A DNA stretch of 33,221 nt from Bifidobacterium breve (GTDB lineage: Bacteria > Actinomycetota > Thermoleophilia > Miltoncostaeales > Miltoncostaeaceae). The translations under genes were made by a program, and so were the position numbers. This document shows positions 19,674 to 29,011 of this stretch, piece after piece (the first letter of the stretch is position 1; each line of letters begins with the position of its first letter). The stretch spans positions 1 to 33,221 of the forward strand of contig CAMCDF010000004.1 in assembly GCA_945873475.1 (NCBI GenBank), in the 5' to 3' direction. A model generated the notes under the pieces. That model had not been told where the DNA came from and made no database searches. It worked only from the letters and a program-made list of their open reading frames with translations.

Positions 19674-20636
19674 CTAGGCAGCGCTCTTCCGCGCCACGGC
19701 CAGCAGGCCGTCGCCCTGGCCGACGAGGCCGAGGCCCCACTCCAGGGGATACGCCAGCAGGCGCACCGGCAGGGCGTCGCCCCAGCCCCGCTGGCGCTGC
19801 CCGCCCGCGGTGCGGGCGTCAACCGAACCGGGCAGCACGCCCATCAGGGGAGTGGTGCGAAGCGACGTGACGCGGAGCCCCGCGAGCGCCAGTACCCAGC
19901 GCAGTGAGTCCCGGTCGTAGTGCACCAGGTGCCGGGGCATCTCGAGGCCATCCCATGATCCGCGCGTGGCGCGTGCTGCGAGCGAGCGGATGTTGGGCAC
20001 GCCGACGATCAGGCGACCCCCGGGGGCGAGCAGGTCGCGGATGCTGCCCAGGGTGGCGAGGGGGTCGGGCACGTGCTCCAGCACCTGGGACATGCGAACG
20101 ACATCCCATGGGCCATCGGGCAGGCCACCATCATGCAGCAGGGCATCGAGCGATCCGTTCAGCACCCACCAGTTGCCGCGCGACCGCGCCACCTCCACGG
20201 CGCGCGCCGACGGCTCGACGCCCCAGGCCTCGTGCCCGGCGTCGCGGAAGGCCATCACCGCTCCGCCGGTGCCCGCGCCGACGTCGAGCACCTTCATGCC
20301 CGGTCGCATCGGCCCGCCGGTCTCTGCCTCGGGTATCGCCACCCCAAGTGCCCGTGCAACCCGCCCGCCCGACTGCCCGGCCCGTGCCAGCGCAGTGCGC
20401 GACGCCCGGGCGGTGATCGACTCGCCGGAACCGTGCTGGGGGTACTCGTCGGGGTACCAGGCGCCGGGGTCGTCCGGCCACGGGTCGGTGCGGCACAGGC
20501 GGCACGATGCGCACTCGACCACCCCGAACTCGCCGGGCATGCCCCGGCGGTGGTCACGGGCCGTCAGCACGGTGGCGCCCCCCGTCATGCCGCAGATCGG
20601 GCACGACGACGGATGGGTGTCGGAAATCCCGGGCAT
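19674..20636 (-). CDS. Class I SAM-dependent methyltransferase with N-terminal Cys (zinc-binding-like) motif
   Basis: ATG at 20636 within ORF 19674-21140: MPGISDTHPSSCPICGMTGG...CASCRLCRTD; MKVLDVGAGTGGAVMAFRDAGHEAWGVEPSARAVEVAR; MSQVLEHVPDPLATLGSIRDLLAPGGRLIVGVPN. Confidence 0.88.
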   Translation of the reverse strand: MPGISDTHPSSCPICGMTGGATVLTARDHRRGMPGEFGVVECASCRLCRTDPWPDDPGAWYPDEYPQHGSGESITARASRTALARAGQSGGRVARALGVAIPEAETGGPMRPGMKVLDVGAGTGGAVMAFRDAGHEAWGVEPSARAVEVARSRGNWWVLNGSLDALLHDGGLPDGPWDVVRMSQVLEHVPDPLATLGSIRDLLAPGGRLIVGVPNIRSLAARATRGSWDGLEMPRHLVHYDRDSLRWVLALAGLRVTSLRTTPLMGVLPGSVDARTAGGQRQRGWGDALPVRLLAYPLEWGLGLVGQGDGLLAVARKSAA

Positions 20637-20678
20637 GGCGGGAGGATACGGCCCCGAGTCCACTAGCCTTGCCGGAAC

Positions 20679-21125
20679 GTGACGCGACTCCCGGACCCCA
20701 AGGACATCCTCCCGCACAGGGAGCCGTTCCTCTTCATCGACGAGATCCTGGAGCTGGTTCCCGGTGAGTCGGCGCGGGCCCGGTGGACCCTTCGCCCGGA
20801 TACCCCGTTCCTCGAGGGCCACTTCCCCGGCGAGCCCATCATGCCCGGGGTCATCATCGTGGAGGCCCTGGCGCAGACCGGCGCGCTGGCCGCGCTGTCG
20901 ACCGACGACGGCAAGGGCAAGCTGGCCCTGTTCGCCGGCGTCGACAAGTGCCGGTTCAAGCGCCCCGTGCGCCCCGGCGACGTGCTGGAGTTCGAGACCC
21001 GGGTCACCCGCGTGCGGGGCCCCATCGGCGAGGCCGAGGCCGTCGCCCGGGTAGGCGACGCGGTGGCGTGCCAGGCCACCCTCAAGTTCGCGATCGTCGA
21101 CCGCGACCAGCTGGAGGGGTCCTGA
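20679..21125 (+). CDS. fabZ: 3-hydroxyacyl-[ACP] dehydratase FabZ
   Basis: ILPHREPFLFIDEILEL...FLEGHFPGEPIMPGVIIVEALAQTGALAAL; GTG start. Confidence 0.96.
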   Translation: MTRLPDPKDILPHREPFLFIDEILELVPGESARARWTLRPDTPFLEGHFPGEPIMPGVIIVEALAQTGALAALSTDDGKGKLALFAGVDKCRFKRPVRPGDVLEFETRVTRVRGPIGEAEAVARVGDAVACQATLKFAIVDRDQLEGS

Positions 21126-21130
21126 GCCTG

Positions 21131-22147
21131 GTGGCGGCAACCGGCCGCGCCCGGCCCCGGGCGCGGCTCGTGGGCGTTGGCGCCTACGTACCGGATCGCG
21201 TTCTCACCAACGCGGACCTCGAGAAGATGGTGGATACCAGCGATGAGTGGATCGTCTCGCGCACGGGCATCCGCGAGCGCCACATCGCCGCCGACGACCA
21301 GGCCACCACCGACCTGGCAGCCGCAGCCGTGCGCGACCTGCTGCAGCGCACCGGCACCGACCCCGGCGACATCGACCTGCTCATCGTCGCCACCACAACG
21401 CCCGACTACGTGTTCCCGCCATGCGCGCCGCTGGTGGCCACCATGACCGGCATGGACTGCCCGGCGGCCTTCGACACCAACGCGGTGTGCTCGGGCTTCA
21501 TGTACGGCATCGCCCAGGCCACGGGAATGGTGGAGAGCGGCATCGCCCGCAGGGCGGTGGTGGTGGGCGCCGAGACCCTGTCGCGCATCATCGACTGGGA
21601 CGACCGCGCCACGTGCGTGCTGTTCGCCGACGGCGCGGGCGCCGTGCTGATCGAGGCCGACGAGGGCCAGCCGGGCACCGGCGTGATCGGCGTGGAGCTC
21701 GGGTCGGACGGCGCGGGCAGGTCCGACCTCTGCGTTCCGGCCGGTGGTTCGCGTGCGCCGATCACCGGCGACACGCCCCACACCGACACGTGCATCCACA
21801 TGAACGGGCGCGAGGTGTTCCGGTTCGCCACGCGCATCCTGGTGGAGAGCTCCCAGCGCCTGCTGGGTGAAGCGGGCATGACCATCGACGACGTCGACCT
21901 GCTGGTGGCCCACCAGGCGAACGAGCGCATCCTTCACCACGCATCCGAGCGCATGGGAATCGCACCGGACAAGGTGGCCATGAACCTCGATCGCGTGGGC
22001 AATACGTCGTCGGCCAGCATCCCCCTGGCCCTCGCGGATGCGCTGGACTCGGGGCAGTTGCAGGAGGGAGCGATGGTGCTGATGGTCGGGTTCGGCGCGG
22101 GCCTCACGTGGGGCAGCGTGCTGGTGAGATGGGAGCCGCGATCATGA
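21131..22147 (+). CDS. fabH: Beta-ketoacyl-ACP synthase III
   Basis: VGVGAYVPDRVLTNADLEKMVDTSDEWIVSRTGIRERHIA; AFDTNAVCSGFMYGI; LVAHQANERILHHASERMGI; start codon assignment (GTG 21131) tentative. Confidence 0.96.
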   Translation: MAATGRARPRARLVGVGAYVPDRVLTNADLEKMVDTSDEWIVSRTGIRERHIAADDQATTDLAAAAVRDLLQRTGTDPGDIDLLIVATTTPDYVFPPCAPLVATMTGMDCPAAFDTNAVCSGFMYGIAQATGMVESGIARRAVVVGAETLSRIIDWDDRATCVLFADGAGAVLIEADEGQPGTGVIGVELGSDGAGRSDLCVPAGGSRAPITGDTPHTDTCIHMNGREVFRFATRILVESSQRLLGEAGMTIDDVDLLVAHQANERILHHASERMGIAPDKVAMNLDRVGNTSSASIPLALADALDSGQLQEGAMVLMVGFGAGLTWGSVLVRWEPRS

Positions 22148-23055
22148 TCGCCCTGCTCTTCCCGGGCCAGGGAGCCCAGCAGGTGGGCATGGGCCGCGAG
22201 CTCGCAGAGGCCTTTCCCGTGGCGGCCGACACCTTCGCCGAGGCAGGCGAGGCGCTGGGCTACGACATCACCCGCATCATCTTCGAGGGTCCCGAGGACG
22301 ACCTGGTGCGCACCGATGTGTGCCAGCCGGCGATCCTCACGATGAGCGTGGCCTGCCTGCGGGTGGCCCGCGACCACGGGCTGTCAGCCGACCTCGCGCT
22401 GGGCCACTCGCTGGGCGAGTTCTCGGCGCTGGTGGCCTGCGGCTCGATCGGGTTCGCCGAGGCCGTGCGCCTGGTGGGCGAGCGCGGCGCGGCCATGCAG
22501 GCCGCCGGCGAGGCCCGCCCGGGAACCATGGCCGCCATCCTGGGCCTGTCAGACGATGAGGCCGAGGCCCTGTGCGCCGAGGCGGGCGACGTGTGGCCCG
22601 CCAACTACAACTGCCCCGGCCAGGTGGTTGCCTCCGGCACCGTCGAGGGCATCGCCCGACTGCTGGAGATCACCGGCGAGCGGGGCATCAAGGCCACGCA
22701 GCTGAGGGTCGGCGGCGCGTTCCACAGTCCGCTGATGGAGCCGGCATCCGAGCGCCTTGCTCCCGCACTGGAGGCCTGGGACCCCCAGGCCCCCGACCCG
22801 CAGTTCCTGTCCACCACCACCGCGCAGGTGGAGCCCGCCGACCGCATGCGCCCCGTGCTTCTCGACCAGCTCACCTCGCCCGTGCGCTTCGGGCACGCGG
22901 TCGAGACGGCCATCGCCATGGGCGCCGACCGGTTCGTCGAGCTCGGCCCCGGGCGGGTGCTGTCGGGGCTGGTGAAGCGCATCAAGCGCGATGCGGTGCT
23001 GCACCAGGTGTCCGGGCCCGATGGCCTGGATGGCCTTGCCGGGGTGATGGCATGA
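22144..23055 (+). CDS. fabD: Malonyl CoA-ACP transacylase
   Basis: MIALLFPGQGAQQVGMGREL; LALGHSLGEFSALVACG; AFHSPLMEPA. Confidence 0.97.
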   Translation: MIALLFPGQGAQQVGMGRELAEAFPVAADTFAEAGEALGYDITRIIFEGPEDDLVRTDVCQPAILTMSVACLRVARDHGLSADLALGHSLGEFSALVACGSIGFAEAVRLVGERGAAMQAAGEARPGTMAAILGLSDDEAEALCAEAGDVWPANYNCPGQVVASGTVEGIARLLEITGERGIKATQLRVGGAFHSPLMEPASERLAPALEAWDPQAPDPQFLSTTTAQVEPADRMRPVLLDQLTSPVRFGHAVETAIAMGADRFVELGPGRVLSGLVKRIKRDAVLHQVSGPDGLDGLAGVMA

Positions 23056-23783
23056 GCGTGGTGCTGGTGACCGGCGCAAGCCGCGGCATCGGCGCCGCCT
23101 GCGCGGTGGCGCTGGCGAACGCGGGCCACGACGTCGCGGTGGGCTACGTGGCCGACGAGGCCGGGGCGCAGGCCACGGCCGACCTGGTGCGCGCCTCTGG
23201 CCGGCAGGCCGCGATCGTGCAGGGCGACATCGCCGACGCCGCCGCAGCGGAGGCCGTGGTGTCGGGGGCCGAGGAGGCCCTCGGTCCGCTGTTCGGCCTG
23301 GTGCTCAACGCGGGCGTCACCCGCGACGGGCTGATGATGCGCATGAGCGACGACGACTGGCAGACGGTGATCGACACCAACCTGTCCGGTTCGTTCTACT
23401 GCGCACGCGCCGCGCTTCGCGGCATGATGAAGCGCCGCGAGGGTTCGATCGTCGCGATGTCGTCGGTGGTCGGGCTCATGGGCAATGCCGGTCAGGTGAA
23501 TTACGCTGCTGCGAAGGCAGGCCTCATCGGCATGACCAAGTCGCTCGCCAAGGAGGCGGGCTCGCGAGGGGTGAGGGCCAACGCCATCGCCCCCGGGTAC
23601 ATCGGCACGGACATGACGGACGTGCTGTCGGATGACATCAAGGAGCAGCTGATCGGCCACACGCCCCTGGCACGACTGGGAACACCGGATGACGTCGCGG
23701 GCCTCGTGGCGTTCCTGTGCTCGGACGCCTCGTCGTTCATCACCGGGGCGGTAATCCCGGTGGACGGCGGGCTGGGGATGTAG
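23052..23783 (+). CDS. fabG: 3-oxoacyl-[ACP] reductase FabG (SDR)
   Basis: VTGASRGIGAACAVALA; LVLNAGVTRDGLMMRMSDDDW; NYAAAKAGLIGMTKSLAKE. Confidence 0.96.
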   Translation: MSVVLVTGASRGIGAACAVALANAGHDVAVGYVADEAGAQATADLVRASGRQAAIVQGDIADAAAAEAVVSGAEEALGPLFGLVLNAGVTRDGLMMRMSDDDWQTVIDTNLSGSFYCARAALRGMMKRREGSIVAMSSVVGLMGNAGQVNYAAAKAGLIGMTKSLAKEAGSRGVRANAIAPGYIGTDMTDVLSDDIKEQLIGHTPLARLGTPDDVAGLVAFLCSDASSFITGAVIPVDGGLGM

Positions 23784-23795
23784 GCGGGAGACCTC

Positions 23796-25070
23796 ATGGC
23801 GACCACCCTCATAGACGGCAAGGGCCTCAGGCGCGTGGTGATCACGGGCATCGGCGTGGTGTCCCCGCTGGGCATCGGCACCGAGCAGGTGTGGCAGGCC
23901 GCGAAGGCCGGCACATCCACCGCGGCCCCCATCAGGCAGTTCGACCCGTCCGACTGCGCCACGCACTTCGCCTGCGAGGTGCCGGACGACTTCGACATCG
24001 AGCAGTTCCTCGAGCGCAAGACGGCCCGGCGCATGGACCGCTTCTCGCACCTGGGCGTGGCCGCGGCCATGCTGGGCTTCGAGGACTCCGGGATCAAGGG
24101 CACGGTGACCCCCGATCGCATGGGCGTGATCATCGGGTCGGGCATCGGCGGCATCCAGACCTGGCACGACCAGACGGTGCGCCTTCGCGACATGGGCCCC
24201 ACCCGGGTCTCGCCGCTGTTCATCCCCACGATCATCGCCAACATGGGCGCCGCGCAGTCGTCGATGGAGCTGGGCCTGCAGGGTCCGCTGTCGTGCTCGA
24301 CCACCGCCTGTGCGTCGGCCAACCACGCCATCGGCGACGCCTTCGACCACATCCGCCTGGGCCGCGCCGACGCCATGATCGCCGGCGGCACCGAGGGCGC
24401 TGTGGCGCTGGTGGGCATCGCGGGCTTCAACGCCATGAAGGCGCTCTCCACGCGCAACGACGACCCCGCGACCGCGAGCCGCCCCTTCGACGTGGGCCGT
24501 GACGGCTTCGTGATGGGCGAGGCCGGTGCGGTGATCGTGCTGGAGGACATGCAGCACGCGCTCGACCGCGGCGCCGACATCATCTGCGAGCTCGCGGGCT
24601 ACGGCCTGTCGGGCGACGCCCATCACATCACCGAGCCCGATCCCACCGCGGTGGGCCCGGCGCTGGCGATGACCATGGCGCTGGCCGACGCGGGGCTCGA
24701 GACCTCCGAGGTCGACTACGTGAACGCCCATGGCACGTCCACGCCGGTGGGTGACCCCTCCGAGATCCGCGTTATCAAGCGCGCGCTGGGCGAGCAGAAG
24801 GCGGCCGCCACCATGGTGAGCAGCACCAAGTCGATGCACGGCCACACCCTTGGCGCCGCCGGCGGCCTGGAGGCCGCGCTCACCGCGCTGGCCGTGCGCG
24901 ACGGCATCGTGCCGCCCACCATCAACGTGACCGACCTCGACCCCGAGTGCGCGGGCGTGGACCACGTGCTGGGCGAGGCGCGGGAGGCCGACGTGCGCGT
25001 GGCGCTGTCGAACGTGTTCGGCTTCGGCGGCCACAACGCGACGCTCGCGTTCCGCCGCATGGAGGGCTGA
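23796..25070 (+). CDS. fabF: Beta-ketoacyl-ACP synthase II
   Basis: VVITGIGVVSPLGIGTEQVW; SCSTTACASANHAIGDA; VNAHGTSTPVGD; NVFGFGGHNATLAFRR. Confidence 0.97.
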   Translation: MATTLIDGKGLRRVVITGIGVVSPLGIGTEQVWQAAKAGTSTAAPIRQFDPSDCATHFACEVPDDFDIEQFLERKTARRMDRFSHLGVAAAMLGFEDSGIKGTVTPDRMGVIIGSGIGGIQTWHDQTVRLRDMGPTRVSPLFIPTIIANMGAAQSSMELGLQGPLSCSTTACASANHAIGDAFDHIRLGRADAMIAGGTEGAVALVGIAGFNAMKALSTRNDDPATASRPFDVGRDGFVMGEAGAVIVLEDMQHALDRGADIICELAGYGLSGDAHHITEPDPTAVGPALAMTMALADAGLETSEVDYVNAHGTSTPVGDPSEIRVIKRALGEQKAAATMVSSTKSMHGHTLGAAGGLEAALTALAVRDGIVPPTINVTDLDPECAGVDHVLGEAREADVRVALSNVFGFGGHNATLAFRRMEG

Positions 25071-25684
25071 TGGCGAAGTCCGGCCACGCGGGCGGACACT
25101 TCCCGGGCAGGCTGAGGGTGGCGTTCACGCCCGTGCGCGATGCCTGGTTCCGCCTGGCCACGCGTGTCTACGGCCCCGGCACGAAGACGCGGCCGTGGAC
25201 CTGGATCGGCGACGAGCGCATCGCCATCGGCAGCGTGCCCACCCCGGAGAGCCTGCAGGTGCTCGCCCGCGAGGGCGTGACCCACGTGGTCAACTGCCGG
25301 GCCCGCCTGCAGACGCACTTCAGCCAGGACCTCTCGGCCGAGCGCCAGGTGTTCGGCGACCGCAACGTGGCCGTGGCCCCCATGTGGGACCACGGACGCC
25401 ACCAGCCGCCCGAGAAGTGGGCGCGCGCAGCCGAGATCGCGGCCGGCTGGCTCGACGACGACCCGAACGCCCGCGTGCTCATCCACTGCCAGCGCGGCAG
25501 GCGCAGGTCGCTGTTCGTGGCCTATGCGGTGCTTCGCCTGCGCGGCCGATCGCCGGAGCTCGCGGCGCGCGAGTTGCTGACCCACCGCCACGAGGCGCGC
25601 CTGGTTCCCACCTACCGCAAGGCGGTTGAGGACTGGCTGGCCACGGGCGCGGCCCCAATTCATGAGTCGGACCTCGTACGATGA
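25070..25684 (+). CDS. Dual-specificity/tyrosine phosphatase-like protein
   Basis: ATG overlapping the fabF stop (ATGA); P-loop signature VLIHCQRGRRRSLFVAYAVL (HC-x5-R-S) preceded by GVTHVVNCRARLQTHF. Confidence 0.85.
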   Translation: MAKSGHAGGHFPGRLRVAFTPVRDAWFRLATRVYGPGTKTRPWTWIGDERIAIGSVPTPESLQVLAREGVTHVVNCRARLQTHFSQDLSAERQVFGDRNVAVAPMWDHGRHQPPEKWARAAEIAAGWLDDDPNARVLIHCQRGRRRSLFVAYAVLRLRGRSPELAARELLTHRHEARLVPTYRKAVEDWLATGAAPIHESDLVR

Positions 25685-25694
25685 GGGGGCACCG

Positions 25695-26684
25695 ATGAGC
25701 CGCGTCGGAAGAAACATCCACGTATCCGTCGACCGCCTGCGCCAGCTGGCGCACCGCGACGCGCGCCCGCGCAAGATCAAGGCCGACGCGGGCACGTGCC
25801 CGAAGTGCGACAGCCACTACTCGGCCGACGAGATGAGCCGCAACCTGCGGGTGTGCCCGGCCTGCGGCCACCACTTCGCGGTGACCGCCCGCGAGCGCCT
25901 GGAGCAGCTGGGCGAGCCCGGGGGCTACGTGGAGCTGTGGCCCGAGCTGCGCGCCGCCGATCCACTGCAGTTCACCGACCTCAAGCCCTACGCCGAGCGC
26001 ATCGCCGACGCCGAGAAGTCGACCGGCATGGGCGAGGCCATCGTGTGCGCCGAGCTCGAGGTGCGCCACGTCCCCGCGGTGGCGGCCATCATGGACTTCA
26101 GCTTCATGGGCGGCAGCATGGGCGCGGTGGTGGGCGAGAAGTTCGCCCGCGCCTGTGACCACGCGGCGCAGAAGGGCCTGCCCCTCATCGTGCTGTCGTC
26201 GTCTGGTGGCGCGCGCATGCAGGAGGGCACGCTGGCCCTGATGCAGATGGCCAAGACGGTCATCGCGCTCGATGCCCTGGCCGAGGCCCGCGTTCCCGTG
26301 GTGGTGGTGCTGGCGCACCCGACCACGGGCGGCGTGTGGGCGTCATTCGCCTCGCTGGGCGATGTGACCTACGCCGAGCCCGGCGCCCTCATCGCCTTCA
26401 GCGGCCCGCGCGTGATCGAGGAGACCACCCGCGAGGTGCTGCCCTCCGACTTCGGCCGCGCCGAGCGCCAGCTGGCAAACGGCCAGGTGGATGCCGTGGT
26501 CGACCGCCGCGAGCTGGCCCAGCGCATCGGCCGCATCCTGCACATCCTGAGCCGTCCCGACGTCGATCCGACGGCGGGTACTGCACCGGCCGGCCTGCAG
26601 TGGGCACAGGGCGGCGCGCAGAAGGTGAAGTCGATGATGGACCGCATCCGTCCCGGGTCCACCGACGGCGAGGACGCAGGATGA
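25695..26684 (+). CDS. accD: Acetyl-CoA carboxylase carboxyltransferase subunit beta
   Basis: Zn ribbon CPKCDSHYSADEMSRNLRVCPACGHHF; FMGGSMGAVVGEKFARA; SSSGGARMQEGTLALMQMAKT; HPTTGGVWASFASLGDV. Confidence 0.97.
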   Translation: MSRVGRNIHVSVDRLRQLAHRDARPRKIKADAGTCPKCDSHYSADEMSRNLRVCPACGHHFAVTARERLEQLGEPGGYVELWPELRAADPLQFTDLKPYAERIADAEKSTGMGEAIVCAELEVRHVPAVAAIMDFSFMGGSMGAVVGEKFARACDHAAQKGLPLIVLSSSGGARMQEGTLALMQMAKTVIALDALAEARVPVVVVLAHPTTGGVWASFASLGDVTYAEPGALIAFSGPRVIEETTREVLPSDFGRAERQLANGQVDAVVDRRELAQRIGRILHILSRPDVDPTAGTAPAGLQWAQGGAQKVKSMMDRIRPGSTDGEDAG

Positions 26685-27607
26685 GCGACAAGAAGCACGG
26701 CGGGCGCTTCGTGCGCAAGGTGGCCGAGAAGGTGCGCCGACCCGGATCGGACGCGCCCGACGACGACCTCTGGGAGAGCGTGCAGCTGGCGCGCCACGCA
26801 GAGCGCCCCTACACGCTCGACTACATCAACCGCATGTGCTCAGAGTTCGAGGAGATGCACGGCGACCGCCTGTACGGCGACGACGCCGCGCTGGTGGCCG
26901 GCTTCGGGCGCTTCCACGATCGCCCGGTGGCATTCATCGGCCAGCAGAAGGGCCGCGACACCAACGAGCGCACGTACCGCAACTTCGGCATGGCCGGGCC
27001 CGAGGGCTACCGCAAGGCCATGCGCGTGATGGAGATCGCCAACCGCCTGGGCATTCCGGTGGTCACGCTCATCGACACCCCGGGCGCGTTCCCGGGGGCG
27101 AGCGCCGAGGAGCGCGGCCAGGGCGGGGCGATCAGCCGCAGCATCCAGATGATGTGGCGCCTCGACGTGCCCACCATCGCGGTGGTCATCGGCGAGGGAT
27201 CCTCGGGCGGCGCGCTGGGCCTGGGCGTGGCCGACCGCGTGCTGATGCTCGAGAACAGCACCTATTCGGTCATCAGCCCCGAGGGGGCATCGGCCATCCT
27301 GTGGCGCGATGCCAGCAAGGCGCGCCTGGCGGCGCAGGCCTTCAAGCCCACGGCGGCCAACTGCTACCGCTGGGGAGTGGTGGACGTGGTGGTGCCCGAG
27401 CCCGAGGGCGGCGCGCACACAGACCACGAGCAGTCGGCGGAGATCCTCGACCAGTACCTCTACCGCGCGCTCACCGACCTCGATGCCATTCCGTCTGCCG
27501 ATCGCCGCCGGGCGCGCCGCGAGAGGTTCCGCAAGCTGGGCCCCCTGCGCGACCCCGAGAGCGGGATGGGGATGGCCACCGGCCGCGAGACCCCGCCGCC
27601 GGGCTGA
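26681..27607 (+). CDS. accA: Acetyl-CoA carboxylase carboxyltransferase subunit alpha
   Basis: ARHAERPYTLDYI; FHDRPVAFIGQQKGRDTNERTYRNFGMAGPEGYRKAMRVMEIA; TLIDTPGAFPGASAEERGQGGAI. Confidence 0.97.
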   Translation: MSDKKHGGRFVRKVAEKVRRPGSDAPDDDLWESVQLARHAERPYTLDYINRMCSEFEEMHGDRLYGDDAALVAGFGRFHDRPVAFIGQQKGRDTNERTYRNFGMAGPEGYRKAMRVMEIANRLGIPVVTLIDTPGAFPGASAEERGQGGAISRSIQMMWRLDVPTIAVVIGEGSSGGALGLGVADRVLMLENSTYSVISPEGASAILWRDASKARLAAQAFKPTAANCYRWGVVDVVVPEPEGGAHTDHEQSAEILDQYLYRALTDLDAIPSADRRRARRERFRKLGPLRDPESGMGMATGRETPPPG

Positions 27608-27609
27608 GC

Positions 27610-28035
27610 ATGCCGGCCGAGGAGGACCCCGGGGAGCGCCGCATGGACGCCGCGCGCCTGGTGCCCATCGACGACGCCATGGCGCTGGTGAGGTCGGCCC
27701 CCGACGGCGAGCCGTCGGACCCCTGGCCGCAGGTGAGGGACATCCTCGATGACGCCCGCACGGCGCTGCCCGACACCGAGTTCGACCAGGTGGTGCGCGC
27801 CACCCGCCGGGTGATCGCCCCGCTCATGCACGGCCGGCCGGCCGAGTGGCCGCCGCCGGGCCCGTCGGATGGCGGCGGGCTTCCCGCGGGGGCGGCTGCC
27901 GCCATGCGTGACGTGCGCGCCACGCTGTGCCTTGCCGCCCGCCACGGCGGCCCCGGCAGCACGCGGTCGCTCGCGATGCTGGGGCGGCGCATCGATACAC
28001 ACCTCGACGACCTGGTGGCGGGACGCGAGATCTAG
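27610..28035 (+). CDS. Hypothetical protein downstream of accA
   Basis: 141 aa in-frame after accA (ATG 27610) within ORF 26836-28035; no family recognised. Confidence 0.6.
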   Translation: MPAEEDPGERRMDAARLVPIDDAMALVRSAPDGEPSDPWPQVRDILDDARTALPDTEFDQVVRATRRVIAPLMHGRPAEWPPPGPSDGGGLPAGAAAAMRDVRATLCLAARHGGPGSTRSLAMLGRRIDTHLDDLVAGREI

Positions 28036-28051
28036 TCGCGGCCGCAGGCGC

Positions 28052-29011
28052 TCATCGCGCCTGGCCGTCGCCCCTCAGCACCAGCAGGCCTGCCGCAGGG
28101 GTCATGACGATGCGACGGTGACGGCCCAGGGGCTCGCCATCGGCCTGCAGCGCCACCCCCTCGCTGCTCTCGAGCACAATCGAGCCCCGGGCAACGCCAT
28201 GGGCCACCCGCGACGAGTCGAGGTGCCAGGCACCGGTGAAGGCGCCTGCGGCGGCGATCGCCGGCCCCGACATTCCCCGGTTCACGGAACCCAGCCAACC
28301 GAGTACGCCGTCCTGGCCGGCCTCGGGGATGAGGTCGAAGGCGTGCTTGCGGAAGTAGGCGTAGGGCCGGGTGCATGCAACGCTCACCGACGCCATGGGG
28401 AACGACGTGCCCCCGTCGATGGACACCCGCATGAGGGGCTGGCGGCGCTGGCGCGTGGCAGCCAGGAAGGTGGCGCTGGCGAACCACACCTGGCCCACCC
28501 GGCGCTTCCACTCGGGGTGGCGCTCCACCAGGTCGGCGGCCTCGGCGTCTATGCCCACCCCGGCGTTGACGATGAAGAAGCGGTCCTGGCCGCTGGCCTC
28601 CACATGGCCGATGGTCACCGACTCGGCATCCTGGCCGGCCTCGAGGGCGCGCACCAGGCGATCGATGGCCTCGCGAGGGTCCATGGGCCAGCCGATGGTG
28701 CGGGCGAACACGTTGGTGCTGCCGGTCGGGATGGGGGCAAGCGCCGCGCCCGTGCCCACCAGGGCGCCCGCGGCCTCTGCCGCCGTGCCGTCGCCGCCCA
28801 GCGTCACCACGGTGAGCGCCTCATGCTCCTGCATGGCGAACCGCGCGAGCTCGGCGGCGTGGCCCCGCTCCTGCGTGGTGAGCACCGCGCGCACCCCGAA
28901 TGGCGACAGCACGTGCTCGGCGTACTCCGTGAGCCCGGGCCGCGCGGCCGTCGATCGCGGGTTCACCAGCAGCACGATCGGGTGGTCCGCCGCATGCCGC
29001 GGCTCGGTCAC
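28052..29011 (-). CDS. Diacylglycerol kinase family (lipid kinase-like) protein
   Basis: GTG start 29011: IVLLVNPRSTAARPGLTEYAEHVL; TVVTLGGDGTAAEAAGALVGTGAALAPIPTGSTNVFARTIG. Confidence 0.9.
   Translation of the reverse strand: MTEPRHAADHPIVLLVNPRSTAARPGLTEYAEHVLSPFGVRAVLTTQERGHAAELARFAMQEHEALTVVTLGGDGTAAEAAGALVGTGAALAPIPTGSTNVFARTIGWPMDPREAIDRLVRALEAGQDAESVTIGHVEASGQDRFFIVNAGVGIDAEAADLVERHPEWKRRVGQVWFASATFLAATRQRRQPLMRVSIDGGTSFPMASVSVACTRPYAYFRKHAFDLIPEAGQDGVLGWLGSVNRGMSGPAIAAAGAFTGAWHLDSSRVAHGVARGSIVLESSEGVALQADGEPLGRHRRIVMTPAAGLLVLRGDGQAR

Noticed and set aside
22605-25034. 809-aa antisense ORF opposite fabD/fabG/fabF
   Set aside because: Same GC-rich codon shadow; His/Arg/Gly/Ala-rich and spans three opposite-strand genes.
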